Assembly: GCA_027923505.1 (NCBI GenBank)
Contig: BROI01000007.1
Coordinates: 992,001 to 1,056,000, forward strand
Direction of reading: 5' to 3'
DNA: 64,000 nt
Source: Mayamaea pseudoterrestris
Lineage: Eukaryota > Bacillariophyta > Bacillariophyceae > Sellaphorales > Sellaphoraceae
The position numbers and the translations under genes were made by a program. The notes below the pieces were generated by a model. It saw only the letters and a program-made list of their open reading frames with translations, was not told where the DNA came from and ran no database searches. Below are positions 18,536 to 28,486 of the stretch, in pieces. Each line of letters starts with the position of its first letter. The stretch's first letter is position 1.

Positions 18536-20130
18536 ATGAACTACCGTATACGCGCTGCCACCATGGTAACTCCATCATCTTCCTCATCGTCCAGTAATAC
18601 TAATAATAGTAACCGACATGACAATCCCCAACGAATTTCCAAAAGCTTGTTTGTCATTGCACTAGTCGCTGGGCCATGCGTTGTGGCAGCCTCCTACATG
18701 CTTCTCCGCGACTCGGCAGCCGACGTTTCGCGACGAGAAAGCAGCGTTGTAAAATTCTTGAATGCAAATACTATAGCCACGGATGGCGAGAGTCAATATC
18801 CAGACTACAGCGACTCGCCATATTGCAGTGACAAGGGTCCCTTGCTTGACATTATTCGATCTACCGGCGTTGACATTGATCATCACGAGCAGCGCGACAT
18901 TATATGCAGCTACCTGCCAAAGTGGAGCGAGATTTCGGCACTGTACGGAGACGAGCCGAAAATTATTGGCCTCGAACGATGCCAGGAATATCGAGACATG
19001 CTCAAGGCCGCCAACCAAACTGCCAATGTTACTGCTGCACCAATCTACCCCATGCCTCGCGTGGCTGGCTTGCAAAACTGCGGAACGACGGCGCTAGCCG
19101 ACACTTTTTTCAATAACTTGTCGCCCAATCCAACGCTTCATGGTTCCGACAATCCGCGCGTCATGAATGTTCCCTGGCGCAAGCATACGCCCTGGCACTA
19201 TCGCTACAATATTACGTCGCCGTACCATGGGTGGGTGGAGAATAAGGAGCATGTACTGCCTGTGGTAGTAGTAAGGGATCCGTATCGATGGATGGCGGTA
19301 TGTGAATAATTGTGGTACTTTGTGTTTCGGATCATTTTTGCTCTGCTGCTCTGTATACTAATCATTTAGAATGTCTTTCTTTCTCTGCACTTCCATTTCT
19401 GCGTAGAGCATGGTACGTTTCATTCGCTCGACAAGTCTGTGAAGCGTCTATTTTTTACTAACGTTTGCAATTTCTACTACTACAGTGCAAAATCAATTAC
19501 AACGTTCACTGGGAGCGTTCCACGAAACATTGTCCAAACCTTGTACCATATCCATATTTTGGTAATGAAACGCAGACACCGACATGGGGTAAGTTTTATA
19601 GACGTAGAAAGGACAACAAACACTGCGTTACAGCAACTGACTTGTCACTTATCTTCGCATTTGCAGCATGGATGGGAATGCGATGGCCTACTCTACCGAA
19701 TCCTGAAATTTATGACGAAGGTTTGATCGGCCTGTGGAACGAGTGGAACCGCGAGTACTTGAACGTCGAGACTCCACGCCTCATTGTTCGCTTTGAGGAC
19801 ACTCTGTTTCACGCTGAAAAGGTGTTTCAGGCCGTTGCGGAATGCGCTGGAATAGTGCCAGCCACTGACAAGTTTGAAAGAGTGGTGGTGAGTGCCAAGG
19901 ACGAGGCAACGCAAAAGAGTTCCGACATGCTGTCTGGCTTAAAAAAGGCTGGAACACCCATTGGGCGCACATCGCAAATGATTGTCGAGGATATTCAGTT
20001 TGCCAAGGCACATTTAGATCCCGATTTGATGGAGGCTTTTGGCTACGTTCACCCAGAAGACATGCCGGAAGGCTCGTATGCTGCTGAAGACATGTACAAC
20101 CGGACTCATGGGTTAAATAGTGAGCGATGA
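18536..20130 (+). CDS. type II membrane sulfotransferase-like protein, four exons including a 6-nt micro-exon
   Basis: The best model joins 18536-19297, 19407-19412, 19486-19588 and 19667-20130, giving 444 residues. A short Ser/Asn-rich cytoplasmic tail is followed by a signal anchor (about 41-58, LFVIALVAGPCVVAASYML) and a luminal domain with PRVAGLQNCGTTALADTFF (PAPS 5'-phosphosulfate-loop-like) and VLPVVVVRDPYRWMA (3'-phosphate-loop-like). Exon 2 is only AGCATG, flanked by TAG and GTACGT. It turns the junction into RDPYRWMA-SM-CKINY, and SMC is what I remember at this point in related algal proteins. The third intron (19589-19666, GTAAGT...TTTGCAG) is 78 nt with no stop, so reading through it also keeps frame. 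Several N-glycosylation sites (NQT, NVT, NIT) fit a Golgi location. Substrate unknown. Confidence 0.8.
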
Positions 20131-20425
20131 TGTCGCTTGTTATCTCGACAAGCAATTATAATCGGATTGATCAGTAGAAGCAGACCGATCAGTGCAGTCA
20201 ATGCTAGTCTTTCTGCTCATGTCATTCGAACGTAGTTTGATAAAAATATAACCTCATATAATGCCAATTGCAGCAAGCGTGCGTTTATGTAAAGATTATC
20301 GTAAATATGTAGAGCAGCCAACACAGACGAACGAAAGAGAACTCGCCCTTGAATACGTGTCGTGGTAGCCTCCGATTTATAGATAATGTATCAGCTCGCT
20401 ACTCTTGCAGCGGTGCAGCGGCCTC
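20131..20425. other. convergent 3' spacer
   Basis: About 295 bp between the stops of the sulfotransferase-like gene (plus) and the TLC gene (minus). AT-rich, with no recognised element. Confidence 0.5.
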
Positions 20426-22015
20426 TCAGTCAATCTTTTGCAACGCACGCTGGACATGCGAGTGCTTGCACAGACGTTTAAAATGAACCAGTGTCATCAG
20501 CATGAGAAGTGACATCAAAACGTGCATTACTCCCTTCAGAATGCGCGCAGAGCCTGGCACAAGCGTCTGCTCAAACTGACGCAGCCACTTTTCCGACTCA
20601 AACGTTGCCGAGTACCACAACAATGGCCAAATGACGAGGCGCGTGACAACGTAGCTCGGCAAGACGAGCAAAAAGTAGACCCTCCAAACTACTTCCGATC
20701 GCCTCCATCGACTGTTTTCCGGCGCATTCGTGCATATCTGAAGCAAATGCAGAAAGCAAGAGCTCACATCAAACGCAAACATACCAATGGCGCCCAAGCG
20801 GCGCAAGCTGGAGAAAATGTACGCGGCTCCAATCGCGACAAGCAACAAGACATGCTGCACCATGGAGCCAAGGTAATTGGCGGAACTAGACTGCATGCTC
20901 AGAAATCGACGAGGCGCGCTGTGGGGGTTCTTCAACAGCATGGCAATGGACCAAACGTGAAATGCCCCCGAGTGCCAGTGGTATGACGCCTGGAACAAAA
21001 AGTAGCGCCGTAAGGTAGTGTTGCAATGATCATAGTCTTCGTCAATGCCAAGCGTCAATCCACCGTTCAGATCCCAGCAATTCTTGGTGGAGCCACTGCC
21101 AAGAACAAACCAGGGCCAAAAGTTGGCGTGATGAAAGCTGTAAAAAGCCAGTATTACCGCACAAGCCGTGTAAAAGAGTCGAAACACGGCGGTCGCAAAG
21201 CGCGGCGCCGAGTACAAGTCCGGATGGCTCAGCAGTACCACCTGCGGCGCTTGACAGCTCGACTCGTTTTCTATCTTTGGTGGCATTAATTCTCGCTCGG
21301 ACTCGTCAAAGCGCATCCCAACGTCATCGTCATCCCAATCATAAGGCTCGTTAGCTGCGGCAAACTCATGCTTGCCCGTATTGTTATTATTATTTCGATC
21401 AATCGAGTAGTCACTCGACAACAAGTGACTACTCTTGCACCGCAGCAACGCTTCAATCGACTCGTAGTCGCGCGGCACCAAGTAGTGCACCAGCAAGCCC
21501 CGACAGACGGCCAGCAGCAGGCTGAGCAAGGAAATTAGTGTAACGTCGCTCCAGGCCGTATCCTGGCTGTACAATGGTGCGTAGCGAGCCTGCTCGAGCT
21601 CGATACCGGGGCAGACATAGGCCGTGTAGGAGTTTGGATCAACGTCCATGGGATCGGGGCAAACGCTTGACATGAAACTCTGATAGTAGTATGATCCGTA
21701 ACTATAGGCCGCGTTGGAAAAGGAATGTGATGATTGTTCCACATTCGCCGCCGACGTCGTCGCCTTTGGCTCTTGAAACTCGTTCAAGTACAACTGATAC
21801 AAGTATCCCAATAGCGACGGCAGAATCAAGCAACAAAGATACATGGCGGAACCTTCCAGCAATACTTGCCAGGAACTAGGCTGTTTCGGCGTCTGTTGGG
21901 GCGAGTCCAAATGCTTGGGCAGTTTAGACGGCGACGGCTTCATCGTTTCGCTCCCTGCTCTATTGCCTTGCTGCTTTTGGCGCATGGCAATCGTGACTCC
22001 CACTGGGTTCGCCAT
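20426..22015 (-). CDS. TLC-domain (LAG1/TRAM/CLN8-like) multipass membrane protein
   Basis: A single exon of 529 residues from the ATG at 22015, which has a strong CACC-ATG-G context. The frame stays open upstream to about 22195 without an ATG. There are about eight hydrophobic segments. An N-terminal pair surrounds a loop with FMSSVCPDPMDVDPNSYTAY and SDVTLISLLSLLLAVCRG. A second cluster carries the TLC-like blocks YFLFQASYHWHSGAFHVW, HVLLLVAIGAAYIFSSLRRL, GAIGMFAFDVSSCFLHLLQI and YFLLVLPSYVVTRLVIWPLL. TLC proteins include ceramide synthases and lipid regulators of the ER. The usual HH of ceramide synthases is only weakly matched (QH before VLLL), so the enzyme activity is uncertain. An acidic loop with poly-Asn sits in the middle. 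Confidence 0.68.
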   Translation of the reverse strand: MANPVGVTIAMRQKQQGNRAGSETMKPSPSKLPKHLDSPQQTPKQPSSWQVLLEGSAMYLCCLILPSLLGYLYQLYLNEFQEPKATTSAANVEQSSHSFSNAAYSYGSYYYQSFMSSVCPDPMDVDPNSYTAYVCPGIELEQARYAPLYSQDTAWSDVTLISLLSLLLAVCRGLLVHYLVPRDYESIEALLRCKSSHLLSSDYSIDRNNNNNTGKHEFAAANEPYDWDDDDVGMRFDESERELMPPKIENESSCQAPQVVLLSHPDLYSAPRFATAVFRLFYTACAVILAFYSFHHANFWPWFVLGSGSTKNCWDLNGGLTLGIDEDYDHCNTTLRRYFLFQASYHWHSGAFHVWSIAMLLKNPHSAPRRFLSMQSSSANYLGSMVQHVLLLVAIGAAYIFSSLRRLGAIGMFAFDVSSCFLHLLQICTNAPENSRWRRSEVVWRVYFLLVLPSYVVTRLVIWPLLWYSATFESEKWLRQFEQTLVPGSARILKGVMHVLMSLLMLMTLVHFKRLCKHSHVQRALQKID

Positions 22016-22632
22016 GGTGTCAGATTCGTTGGTTGCTGCTGGACGAGTAGAAGCTTCTGCTGTTGCTGCTGTTGCGTCTAATACGTCAATTATTTCTTCG
22101 TCCTTAATCTCCTCGTCTTCTATACTTGGCTCCAGGCAGCAGAGTGCGGAATGATGAGCAGGACCCGGGGAGGGCGCGCGGCAATCTCGAAACAAGAGCC
22201 TCAGCTTGGAAACAAGTGTGTAATCGTTGTCAAGGCAGGCGCGAGTCGACTATTCCACGCTGGTGGTCTGGTGGTCTGGTGGTGGCTGAGAGTGGAGTCG
22301 TTTATATAGTAGTGACTTGGAAGCTAACAAAATCACACGGTATTATTCGTGATTGCTAGGCTCTAATCGAATGACGCCGCTAACAATTTGTTTGTTTGTA
22401 CACAAGTAGACGCTCGGTTCTGGTCACTTCGAGGCAGCGACATCAACTTGTGCAGATTCAACCGCCCGCGCGCCGTCGCGGCGGAGAAACTGGCGCGACA
22501 AAGTGTCGTAGCGGTTTCCATCCTGACTTTCGGTTTCTTCCATTTCGCGCAAATGTGATTTGTGATGTAAGCATGTGTCATGACAGCAGAATATGAACAT
22601 GAAGTATGAATCGATATAGACTATGAGACACC
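22016..22632. promoter_or_regulatory. divergent region between the TLC gene and the PHO84-like transporter
   Basis: About 617 bp. Its left 180 bp continues the TLC reading frame without an ATG and may be 5' UTR or an unseen first exon with an acidic stretch (EDEEIKDEEIIDVLD). The rest has no recognised element. Confidence 0.4.
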
Positions 22633-24294
22633 ATGACGGACGAATTGGCGTTTGAAATTTCGCAAGATGATTTGGAGGCGCCGCTCTTGTCGGCCATTGA
22701 TGAAGATCAGCAGCGTGCTGCTTCCGACGCCGACGATGCAGCAGTGACAATCATTGCATCCTCGTCATCGTCAAACCAAAACGACGACGAGGATTCGGAC
22801 GACAATAATACTAGTCATTACTCGCGTTGCTGCTGCTCGAGCCATGTCGAGTCTTTTGATTGCCCCCTACTGCAGCTGACATCCATGATTTCCAATCTTT
22901 CCACCTCGTACAATGTTGTCAACGTTTCCATGGTGCTTCCCATACTGCAACAACTGCATCATTCACGAGACACGCATAACACATCGTTCGTGGCAACCTC
23001 GCTACTGGCGGGCATGATGCTTGGTCAAGTGCTGGGAGGCGCGCTGGGAGACGTCTTGGGTAAACTGCGGGCGCTCCACTGCGTCATGCTGCTGCAAGTG
23101 TTTGCAAGCTTGGCGAGCAGCAGCGTTAGTCACTCGTCGTCGTTGTATTTACATCTTGGTTGCTGGAGGTTCTTGCTTGGCATTGGAGCTGGAGCAGTCT
23201 ATCCGCTGGCGGCAGTGATTAGTGCCGAGCAAGCTGGTGGTAATAATGCAAGGCGGACATCGTCCGCAGCACGTGACGACGAGCCACTCCATGCAGCGAC
23301 GTCCACGGACGCAAGCCAGCAGCAAGCACTGTCGCGCGTCGTCTTGACCTTTTCCATGCAGGGCATTGGTTTTCTTCTTGTTCCCCTGGCGGCTGTCATT
23401 TTGCTGCAAGTATTTCCCACAAACTTGGACTTGGTGTGGCGACTCTTGCTGGCGTTGGGTTCGCTTCCTGGTATATTTCTACTTGCTTTACACTGTGCGA
23501 CAACTTGTCGGCAGGGTCGACCTGAAATGGTATCAGGCACCCCCGATATGCAAACAATCAACGATGGGTCGGACCTATCAGTACCTCATGAATCGAGCGA
23601 CGACAACCTTGCGCTGACTCAACCCCTGCTACCAGACGAAACGCCACCACGACATCTTGGGCTACTCGAAGCCATACAAAGCGAGGAAGACTTAGTTTTC
23701 AAGCTGATGGGGACTGCCTTACCGTGGTTCCTTTTTGACGTACTATTCTACGGCAATACGCTCTTTCAGCCAATCGTCATGAGCGCTGCGTTTGGATCGC
23801 AAAACGAAAATAATTCTTTGCTTCGTCTTCAAAGAATAGCTCGAGACTCGCTTCTCCTTTCAATGATTGCACTGCCAGGATATTTTGTCGCCGCCTGGGC
23901 GCTCGGCACCAAGAGTCGCTTCCACCAAACGCCTCGCTTCGTCATGCTGCAAGGTTTTGCGTGCATGTTTATTCTCTACCTTGTGATTGGCACACTTTGG
24001 AGCAAGCTCCAGCAATCACCTGCCTTGCTCATTCTCTTGTACGGACTGACATTTTTCTTTGCCAACTACGGGCCAAATACAACCACCTTTGTGTTGCCGG
24101 CGCTCGTCTACGCGGCTCCGTGCCGCGCCACGCTAAACGGCGCGAGTGCGGCGGCGGGCAAGCTTGGCGCTCTAGTGGGCGCCGCCTTGTTTGCGCCCAT
24201 GGCACACACGTTTGGAAATGAAGCAGTCATGCTGGTTTGCTCCGTGGTGGCGCTAGTTTCCTTTGCCGTCACGTACAAGTTTGTAAAGATATAG
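22633..24294 (+). CDS. major facilitator superfamily transporter, PHO84-like (phosphate:H+ symporter type)
   Basis: A single exon of 553 residues. An acidic, Ser-rich cytoplasmic N-terminus (1-75) is followed by 12 predicted membrane helices with a long loop between helices 6 and 7 (about 295-355). Signatures: GQVLGGALGDVLGKLRAL (MFS loop 2-3, G-x3-D-x2-G-x-x-R), FLLGIGAGAVYPLAAVISAE (helix 4, typical of PHO84/PHT1), ALPWFLFDVLFYGNTLFQPI (helix 7), and FANYGPNTTTFVLPALVYAA with CRATLNGASAAAGKLGALVG (helices 10-11). These match the phosphate:H+ symporter branch. Substrate by similarity is inorganic phosphate at the plasma membrane, though other PHO84 relatives carry other anions or metals. It ends 25 bp from the stop of the convergent BASS gene. 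Confidence 0.84.
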   Translation: MTDELAFEISQDDLEAPLLSAIDEDQQRAASDADDAAVTIIASSSSSNQNDDEDSDDNNTSHYSRCCCSSHVESFDCPLLQLTSMISNLSTSYNVVNVSMVLPILQQLHHSRDTHNTSFVATSLLAGMMLGQVLGGALGDVLGKLRALHCVMLLQVFASLASSSVSHSSSLYLHLGCWRFLLGIGAGAVYPLAAVISAEQAGGNNARRTSSAARDDEPLHAATSTDASQQQALSRVVLTFSMQGIGFLLVPLAAVILLQVFPTNLDLVWRLLLALGSLPGIFLLALHCATTCRQGRPEMVSGTPDMQTINDGSDLSVPHESSDDNLALTQPLLPDETPPRHLGLLEAIQSEEDLVFKLMGTALPWFLFDVLFYGNTLFQPIVMSAAFGSQNENNSLLRLQRIARDSLLLSMIALPGYFVAAWALGTKSRFHQTPRFVMLQGFACMFILYLVIGTLWSKLQQSPALLILLYGLTFFFANYGPNTTTFVLPALVYAAPCRATLNGASAAAGKLGALVGAALFAPMAHTFGNEAVMLVCSVVALVSFAVTYKFVKI

Positions 24295-24319
24295 CCAAAA
24301 CGATGTATCTAACAGCTAG

Positions 24320-25582
24320 CTATATACTACTCTCCTCTTCTTCTCCAGCCTCTTCCTCACTGGAATTACCCTTGACGCGCCAGTATGCCGCCAGCATGGA
24401 TCCCAAGCAACTATGCGCCGTCGCCGATAGTGCCCCCGGCAGCGACGCCAGCGGCGGCGCTCCCAACGATCGCGCCAGTACCACCGCCAGCGCACTGTTC
24501 TGCATGCCCACTTCTATCGATATGGTCCGACTCGTCGTTTCGGAGCGCCCAAACACATACTTTGGCACCAAATAGCCAGCGGCAAAGCCAAGCGTATGCA
24601 GACTCGTCACGGCGAGTGCCACTCGCTTGGTCACGGCGGCGCCGCCAGACGCACCTGACAGCAACAGCGGCACCGTTTCCGCTACCACGCCTCCACATAT
24701 CAAACTCACCAAGATGACACTCAAGAACGGCGTCCATCGCGCCATGTAACGACTGAGTCGTGGCGCCAGCTGGTTGAGCAGCATGCCAATTACCACTGGC
24801 ACTAGCACGACGCGCGCCGTCGTTTGCATCAACGTGGCGCCGCTAACGACTATGCTACTTCCAACGAGCAGCTTGACCAAGGTTGGTGTCGCGACCACGG
24901 CCAGCAGCGTCGAGCAGGCCGTCAGCACGACGGAGAGGGCAACATTGGCCTTGGCAATCAGACTCACCAAGTTGCTGGCCGTGCCTCCCGGCGAACATCC
25001 CACCAGCAGGAGTCCCAGATAGAGTGCTTGGCCCGTGGCAGCGTTGACGTGACGCAGCAGCAGCGTACGTCCCACGATGAGCGCCGCCAGCGGCATGACG
25101 ACAAACTGGCAAACGACTCCAAGTGGAACACTCACAACATTGTCTCTGCTCAAGACGCTATAAAAGTCGCTTCGCGTCAGCGTGAGACCAGTGCCAACCA
25201 TGACGGTGGCCAGCATGGCGTCTATGTAGTTATCGCGATTGACCCACTGCAACGCGGACGGTTGCGCCAGTGCCAACGCTGCGGACCCCAACACAAAGAG
25301 TGGAAAGGCGCTCGTTAGTTTGGATAGTAGCGCGTCGAGTGAAGAAAATGTTGGCGGAGATTCAGAGGAATCATCTAAAGATTGTCGCAGACTTGTGGGT
25401 TTGGCTCGCGGAAACAATGGTAAACTTGAAAGGATCTTGTTGTCATGCTGGTGCTGAGGTGCGATGCATGATGATGGCATACGGCCGACGGAATGGAAAG
25501 GCCAAGATGCATGCCTGAATCCATTGCATGTCCATGCTATAACAAGTACCAGCCATGATTTGGATTTATAGTGTCGATTCAT
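24320..25582 (-). CDS. bile acid:sodium symporter (BASS) family transporter
   Basis: A single exon of 420 residues from ATG 25582. ATG 25630 in the same frame would add 16. The N-terminus (MNRHYKSKSWLVLVIAWTC) is a signal-peptide-like segment followed by a Ser/His-rich stretch, so a plastid or secretory location is likely. From about residue 85 there are nine to ten membrane helices with the family blocks GTGLTLTRSDFYSVL, LLLVGCSPGGTASNLVSLIA (the conserved CSPGGxxSN sodium-binding region) and ISIEVGMQNSALAVVLA (E-x-G-x-Q-N-xx-L). BASS proteins move organic anions with Na+; plant plastid members carry pyruvate or other keto acids and glucosinolate precursors. The C-terminal tail is very acidic (EEEAGEEEESSI). 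Confidence 0.88.
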   Translation of the reverse strand: MNRHYKSKSWLVLVIAWTCNGFRHASWPFHSVGRMPSSCIAPQHQHDNKILSSLPLFPRAKPTSLRQSLDDSSESPPTFSSLDALLSKLTSAFPLFVLGSAALALAQPSALQWVNRDNYIDAMLATVMVGTGLTLTRSDFYSVLSRDNVVSVPLGVVCQFVVMPLAALIVGRTLLLRHVNAATGQALYLGLLLVGCSPGGTASNLVSLIAKANVALSVVLTACSTLLAVVATPTLVKLLVGSSIVVSGATLMQTTARVVLVPVVIGMLLNQLAPRLSRYMARWTPFLSVILVSLICGGVVAETVPLLLSGASGGAAVTKRVALAVTSLHTLGFAAGYLVPKYVFGRSETTSRTISIEVGMQNSALAVVLARSLGAPPLASLPGALSATAHSCLGSMLAAYWRVKGNSSEEEAGEEEESSI

Positions 25583-25900
25583 TTTGCGCTGCGTTCTAGA
25601 GTCTGGCCATGCGATGCAGCAGACGGCCATGGTCACAAGACGTCAAGTTCGTTTGGCGATGGATCGCGCGAAGACAAACCGAATCCGAAATTCCGGATTC
25701 CTAGTTAGCTATGGAACGAACCGAATACAATATTGCACCGAGGGACCGGGGTCTGACCTGGCTGCATGGCAGATCCAATGTAACTAGCGCTGCACCTGGA
25801 ATGTTAGCGCTAACTCTCAGTTGAACAAAGAATAAGTGCATCTGTGGCAATAGCACAGATGGGAACTCAATGAATGGGGGATGCTGAAACATGAACACAT
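25583..25900. other. upstream region of the BASS gene
   Basis: About 320 bp, promoter side of the BASS gene. No other gene seen. The minisatellite begins just to the right. Confidence 0.4.
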
Positions 25901-27480
25901 AATTATATGTGCTTGAAACAAACTGGGAGCCACAGATGGTGATTACCTTGGTGCTGCACTGCGAACGAGACTGGGTCTTGCACAAGGCAACTCACTGGAT
26001 TTGTCGCTTATATCACTCCATGGCATACTTGATGGCATGCTGCTGGGATAAGTGCTGGAAGGCAAACTGGGAGCCACAGAGGGTGATAAGCTTGGTGCAA
26101 CACTGGGAAGGAGACTAGTCCTGCGCCAAGTTGTGACCTGGCTTGTCGCTTGAATCACTTCTTGATGGCAAACTTGATGGTAAGCTGCCAGGATGAGTGC
26201 TGGGAGACAAACTGGGAGCCACAGAAGGGGACAAGCTTGGTACTGCACTGGGAAGGAGACTACTAGGTCCTGCGCTAGGTGAGGTAGTGGGTTTGGTGCT
26301 TGGTGTTGCACTGGGAAGAAGAGTGGGTCCTACGCTAGATGTCTCACTGGGCTTGGCACTTGGTCACTTGATGGCATACTGCAGGGATGAGTGCTGGGAG
26401 ACCAATCGGGAGCCACAGAGGGGGGCAGCTTGGTGCTGCTCTGGGAAGAAGAGTGTGTCCTGCGCTCGCAGCAGAGTGCTGGGAGACAAACTGGGAGCCA
26501 CAGAAGGGGACAAGCTTGGTACTGCACTAGGAAGGATAATACTAGGCCCTGCGCTAGGTGAGGCATTGGGCTTGGCGCTTGGTGTTGCACTGGGAAGATG
26601 AGTGGGTCCTATGCTAGATGTCTCACTGGGCTTGGCACTTGGTGACTTGATGGCACACTTGATGGCATACTGCAGGGATGAGTGCTGGGAGACCAATCGG
26701 GAGCCACAGAGGGGGGCAGCTTGGTGCTGCTCTGGGAAGAAGAGTGTGTCCTGCGCTAGTGCACTGGGTTTTGTGCTTGGGTCACAAACTTGATGGAATG
26801 CTGCTGGGATGAGTGCTGAGAGACAAACTGGGAGCCACAGAGAGTGACAAGCTTGGTGCTGCACGGGAAGGAGACTGGGACTTGTGCAAGGCAACTCATT
26901 GCACTTGTCGCTTGAATATGTCAAGCAGCTGGAGTGAGTGCTTGGAAACAAGTTAAGAGTAACTGGGAGAGGACATGCTTGCAGCGCTAGGTGACACACT
27001 GGGTTTGGCGCTTGGGTCACTTGATGGCATGCTGCTGAGATGAGTGCTGGGAGACATAAAGGAGTTTGCAGGGTGAAACATTGGTGCTGTACTGGGAAGG
27101 AGACTGGGTTTGCGCAAGGCAACTCACTAGACTTGTTGCTTGAATCACTTGAATCACTTGATGGCAAGCAGCTGGGGTGAGTGGTTGGAGACAAACTTGG
27201 AGCCAAAGAGGGTAAGGAGCTTGGTACTGCACTGGGACATTTGATGGCACGCTGTTGGGGTGAGTGCTGGGAGACAACTGAGAGCCACAGAGTGACAAGC
27301 CTGGCGCTGCACTGGGAAGGAGATTGGGCTTTGCGTTTGATGACACAATGGGCTTGGTGATGGAATGACTTGATGACACACTTGATGAAAAGCTGCTTGG
27401 TTGAGTGCTGGGAGACAGGACATACAGGGAACCACAGAGGATGACAAGCTTGGTGACAAGAAGTTGTAACATACTTGATG
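25900..27480 (-). repeat. decayed minisatellite, about 145-bp units, reading as Pro/Ser-rich sequence on the minus strand
   Basis: At least nine copies of a core TGGGAGCCACAGA or close variant (starts near 25924, 26068, 26213, 26407, 26492, 26697, 26829, 27280, 27430), mostly 130-205 bp apart with a common step of about 145 bp. Two larger blocks (near 26371 and 26662) repeat almost exactly. On the minus strand each core reads VAPSLSPSTHPS-like, that is PSxxPS/SxxP repeats of the kind seen in stramenopile secreted and wall proteins. No single frame runs through. The longest minus-strand stretch is 280 codons (26364-27206), and other frames are also open because of the repeat composition. No signal peptide or flanking domain is found. 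A pseudogene or non-coding minisatellite is more likely than an intact gene. Confidence 0.7.
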
Positions 27481-28486
27481 CATTATGAAGAAGGCACAAC
27501 TAAAAGGGCATGCCCTTGAGCTGCCTCATTCAGCGTTTTATGTGCTTACAAGGCTAATTGTTTGTGCTTACTTGCAAGAATGCCTAAACATGCCTGCAAG
27601 TCCATGCCCAGTGAAAGTGTAGCTCTGGTCATGCTACAATACCAATAGATGCTCGTGTGGGTCTGCTTTGTGCGCAAGTAGCGCTAAGACACGACCGTTA
27701 AAGAGTCGCTGCACGTCTGGGGGCAACGGATATGAGCACGGGTGATTTCTACAGCGTGAGTACTGAAAACGTGTTCCGCGCGCCGGCAATTTCACTTTGC
27801 GCCAAGGGAAGGGACCGTTCTGACTCTGATCGAGTCAGACCGAACTACCTTGTACCGGGTAGCATATTCCGGTAGGAGCAAGGACAGCGACAAGCAATGC
27901 GCAAGGCTCAAGCAATAGATCTCTACGGTCCGTGGAGCTGATGCTCCACCGGTATGCTCCAAGGATACAGGCGTGATCTCTTTTGGGTCAACGTCCACGA
28001 CTATATGCGCAGGCTCATTGCGATGCTGCCTTTGCTGGCATAACTCCTCTTTCAGCATGATTGCTCCGTGATAAACGCAGTATTGGTCAAACGCGAACGT
28101 GTCGCGTGAAAAGGTATAGCTTTCATGTCGAACCATCTCACACATTTTTAGTCGTTTTGGTCGTCAAAGCTTGGAGGACGCTTTTTACCCAATGCATGGT
28201 GACTCATGAAAATAATCTCCTGTTTGCATTATCGTTCATTATAGTGACTGTGATGATCCTTCGATTCCAGCGAGCCATCCAGCAGAACGTTAGACTGTCG
28301 TGATTTTGAAAAAGGATGCAACATGACCGCGGCGCTGCAACTACCCGGCGAAGGAGGTAGTCACAGACGGAGAACCGTCATTATACTTTCGCTTGCTTCG
28401 ACGACGGAATGACACTACAGTAGACTATTATATATATCACGTCCAAGTGTAAATACAAATATAGATTATCCTTTCATTACATACTT
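27481..28486. other. intergenic region right of the minisatellite
   Basis: About 1 kb. The only longer frame is 27792-28145 on the minus strand (listed separately). I find no other repeat, RNA or regulatory element. Confidence 0.4.
27792..28145 (-). CDS. possible small protein, unrecognised
   Basis: 117 codons from an ATG at 28145. The sequence is not low-complexity: it includes NEPAHIVVDVDPKEITPVSL, then a Leu-rich stretch CLSLAHCLSLSLLLPEYATR. I recognise no domain or signal. It lies between the minisatellite and the orphan pair and is not linked to either by sequence. It may be a chance frame. Confidence 0.22.
   Translation of the reverse strand: MCEMVRHESYTFSRDTFAFDQYCVYHGAIMLKEELCQQRQHRNEPAHIVVDVDPKEITPVSLEHTGGASAPRTVEIYCLSLAHCLSLSLLLPEYATRYKVVRSDSIRVRTVPSLGAK

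Noticed and set aside
26364-27206. 280-codon minus-strand frame, and a 134-codon plus-strand frame at 26197-26601, as real genes
   Set aside because: Both lie in the minisatellite. Several frames are open at once because of the repeat composition, and no start context, signal peptide or non-repeat domain is present.
25900-27480. CRISPR-like array
   Set aside because: Units are about 145 bp, variable in length and imperfect, without short identical repeats and unique spacers; the sequence is eukaryotic.
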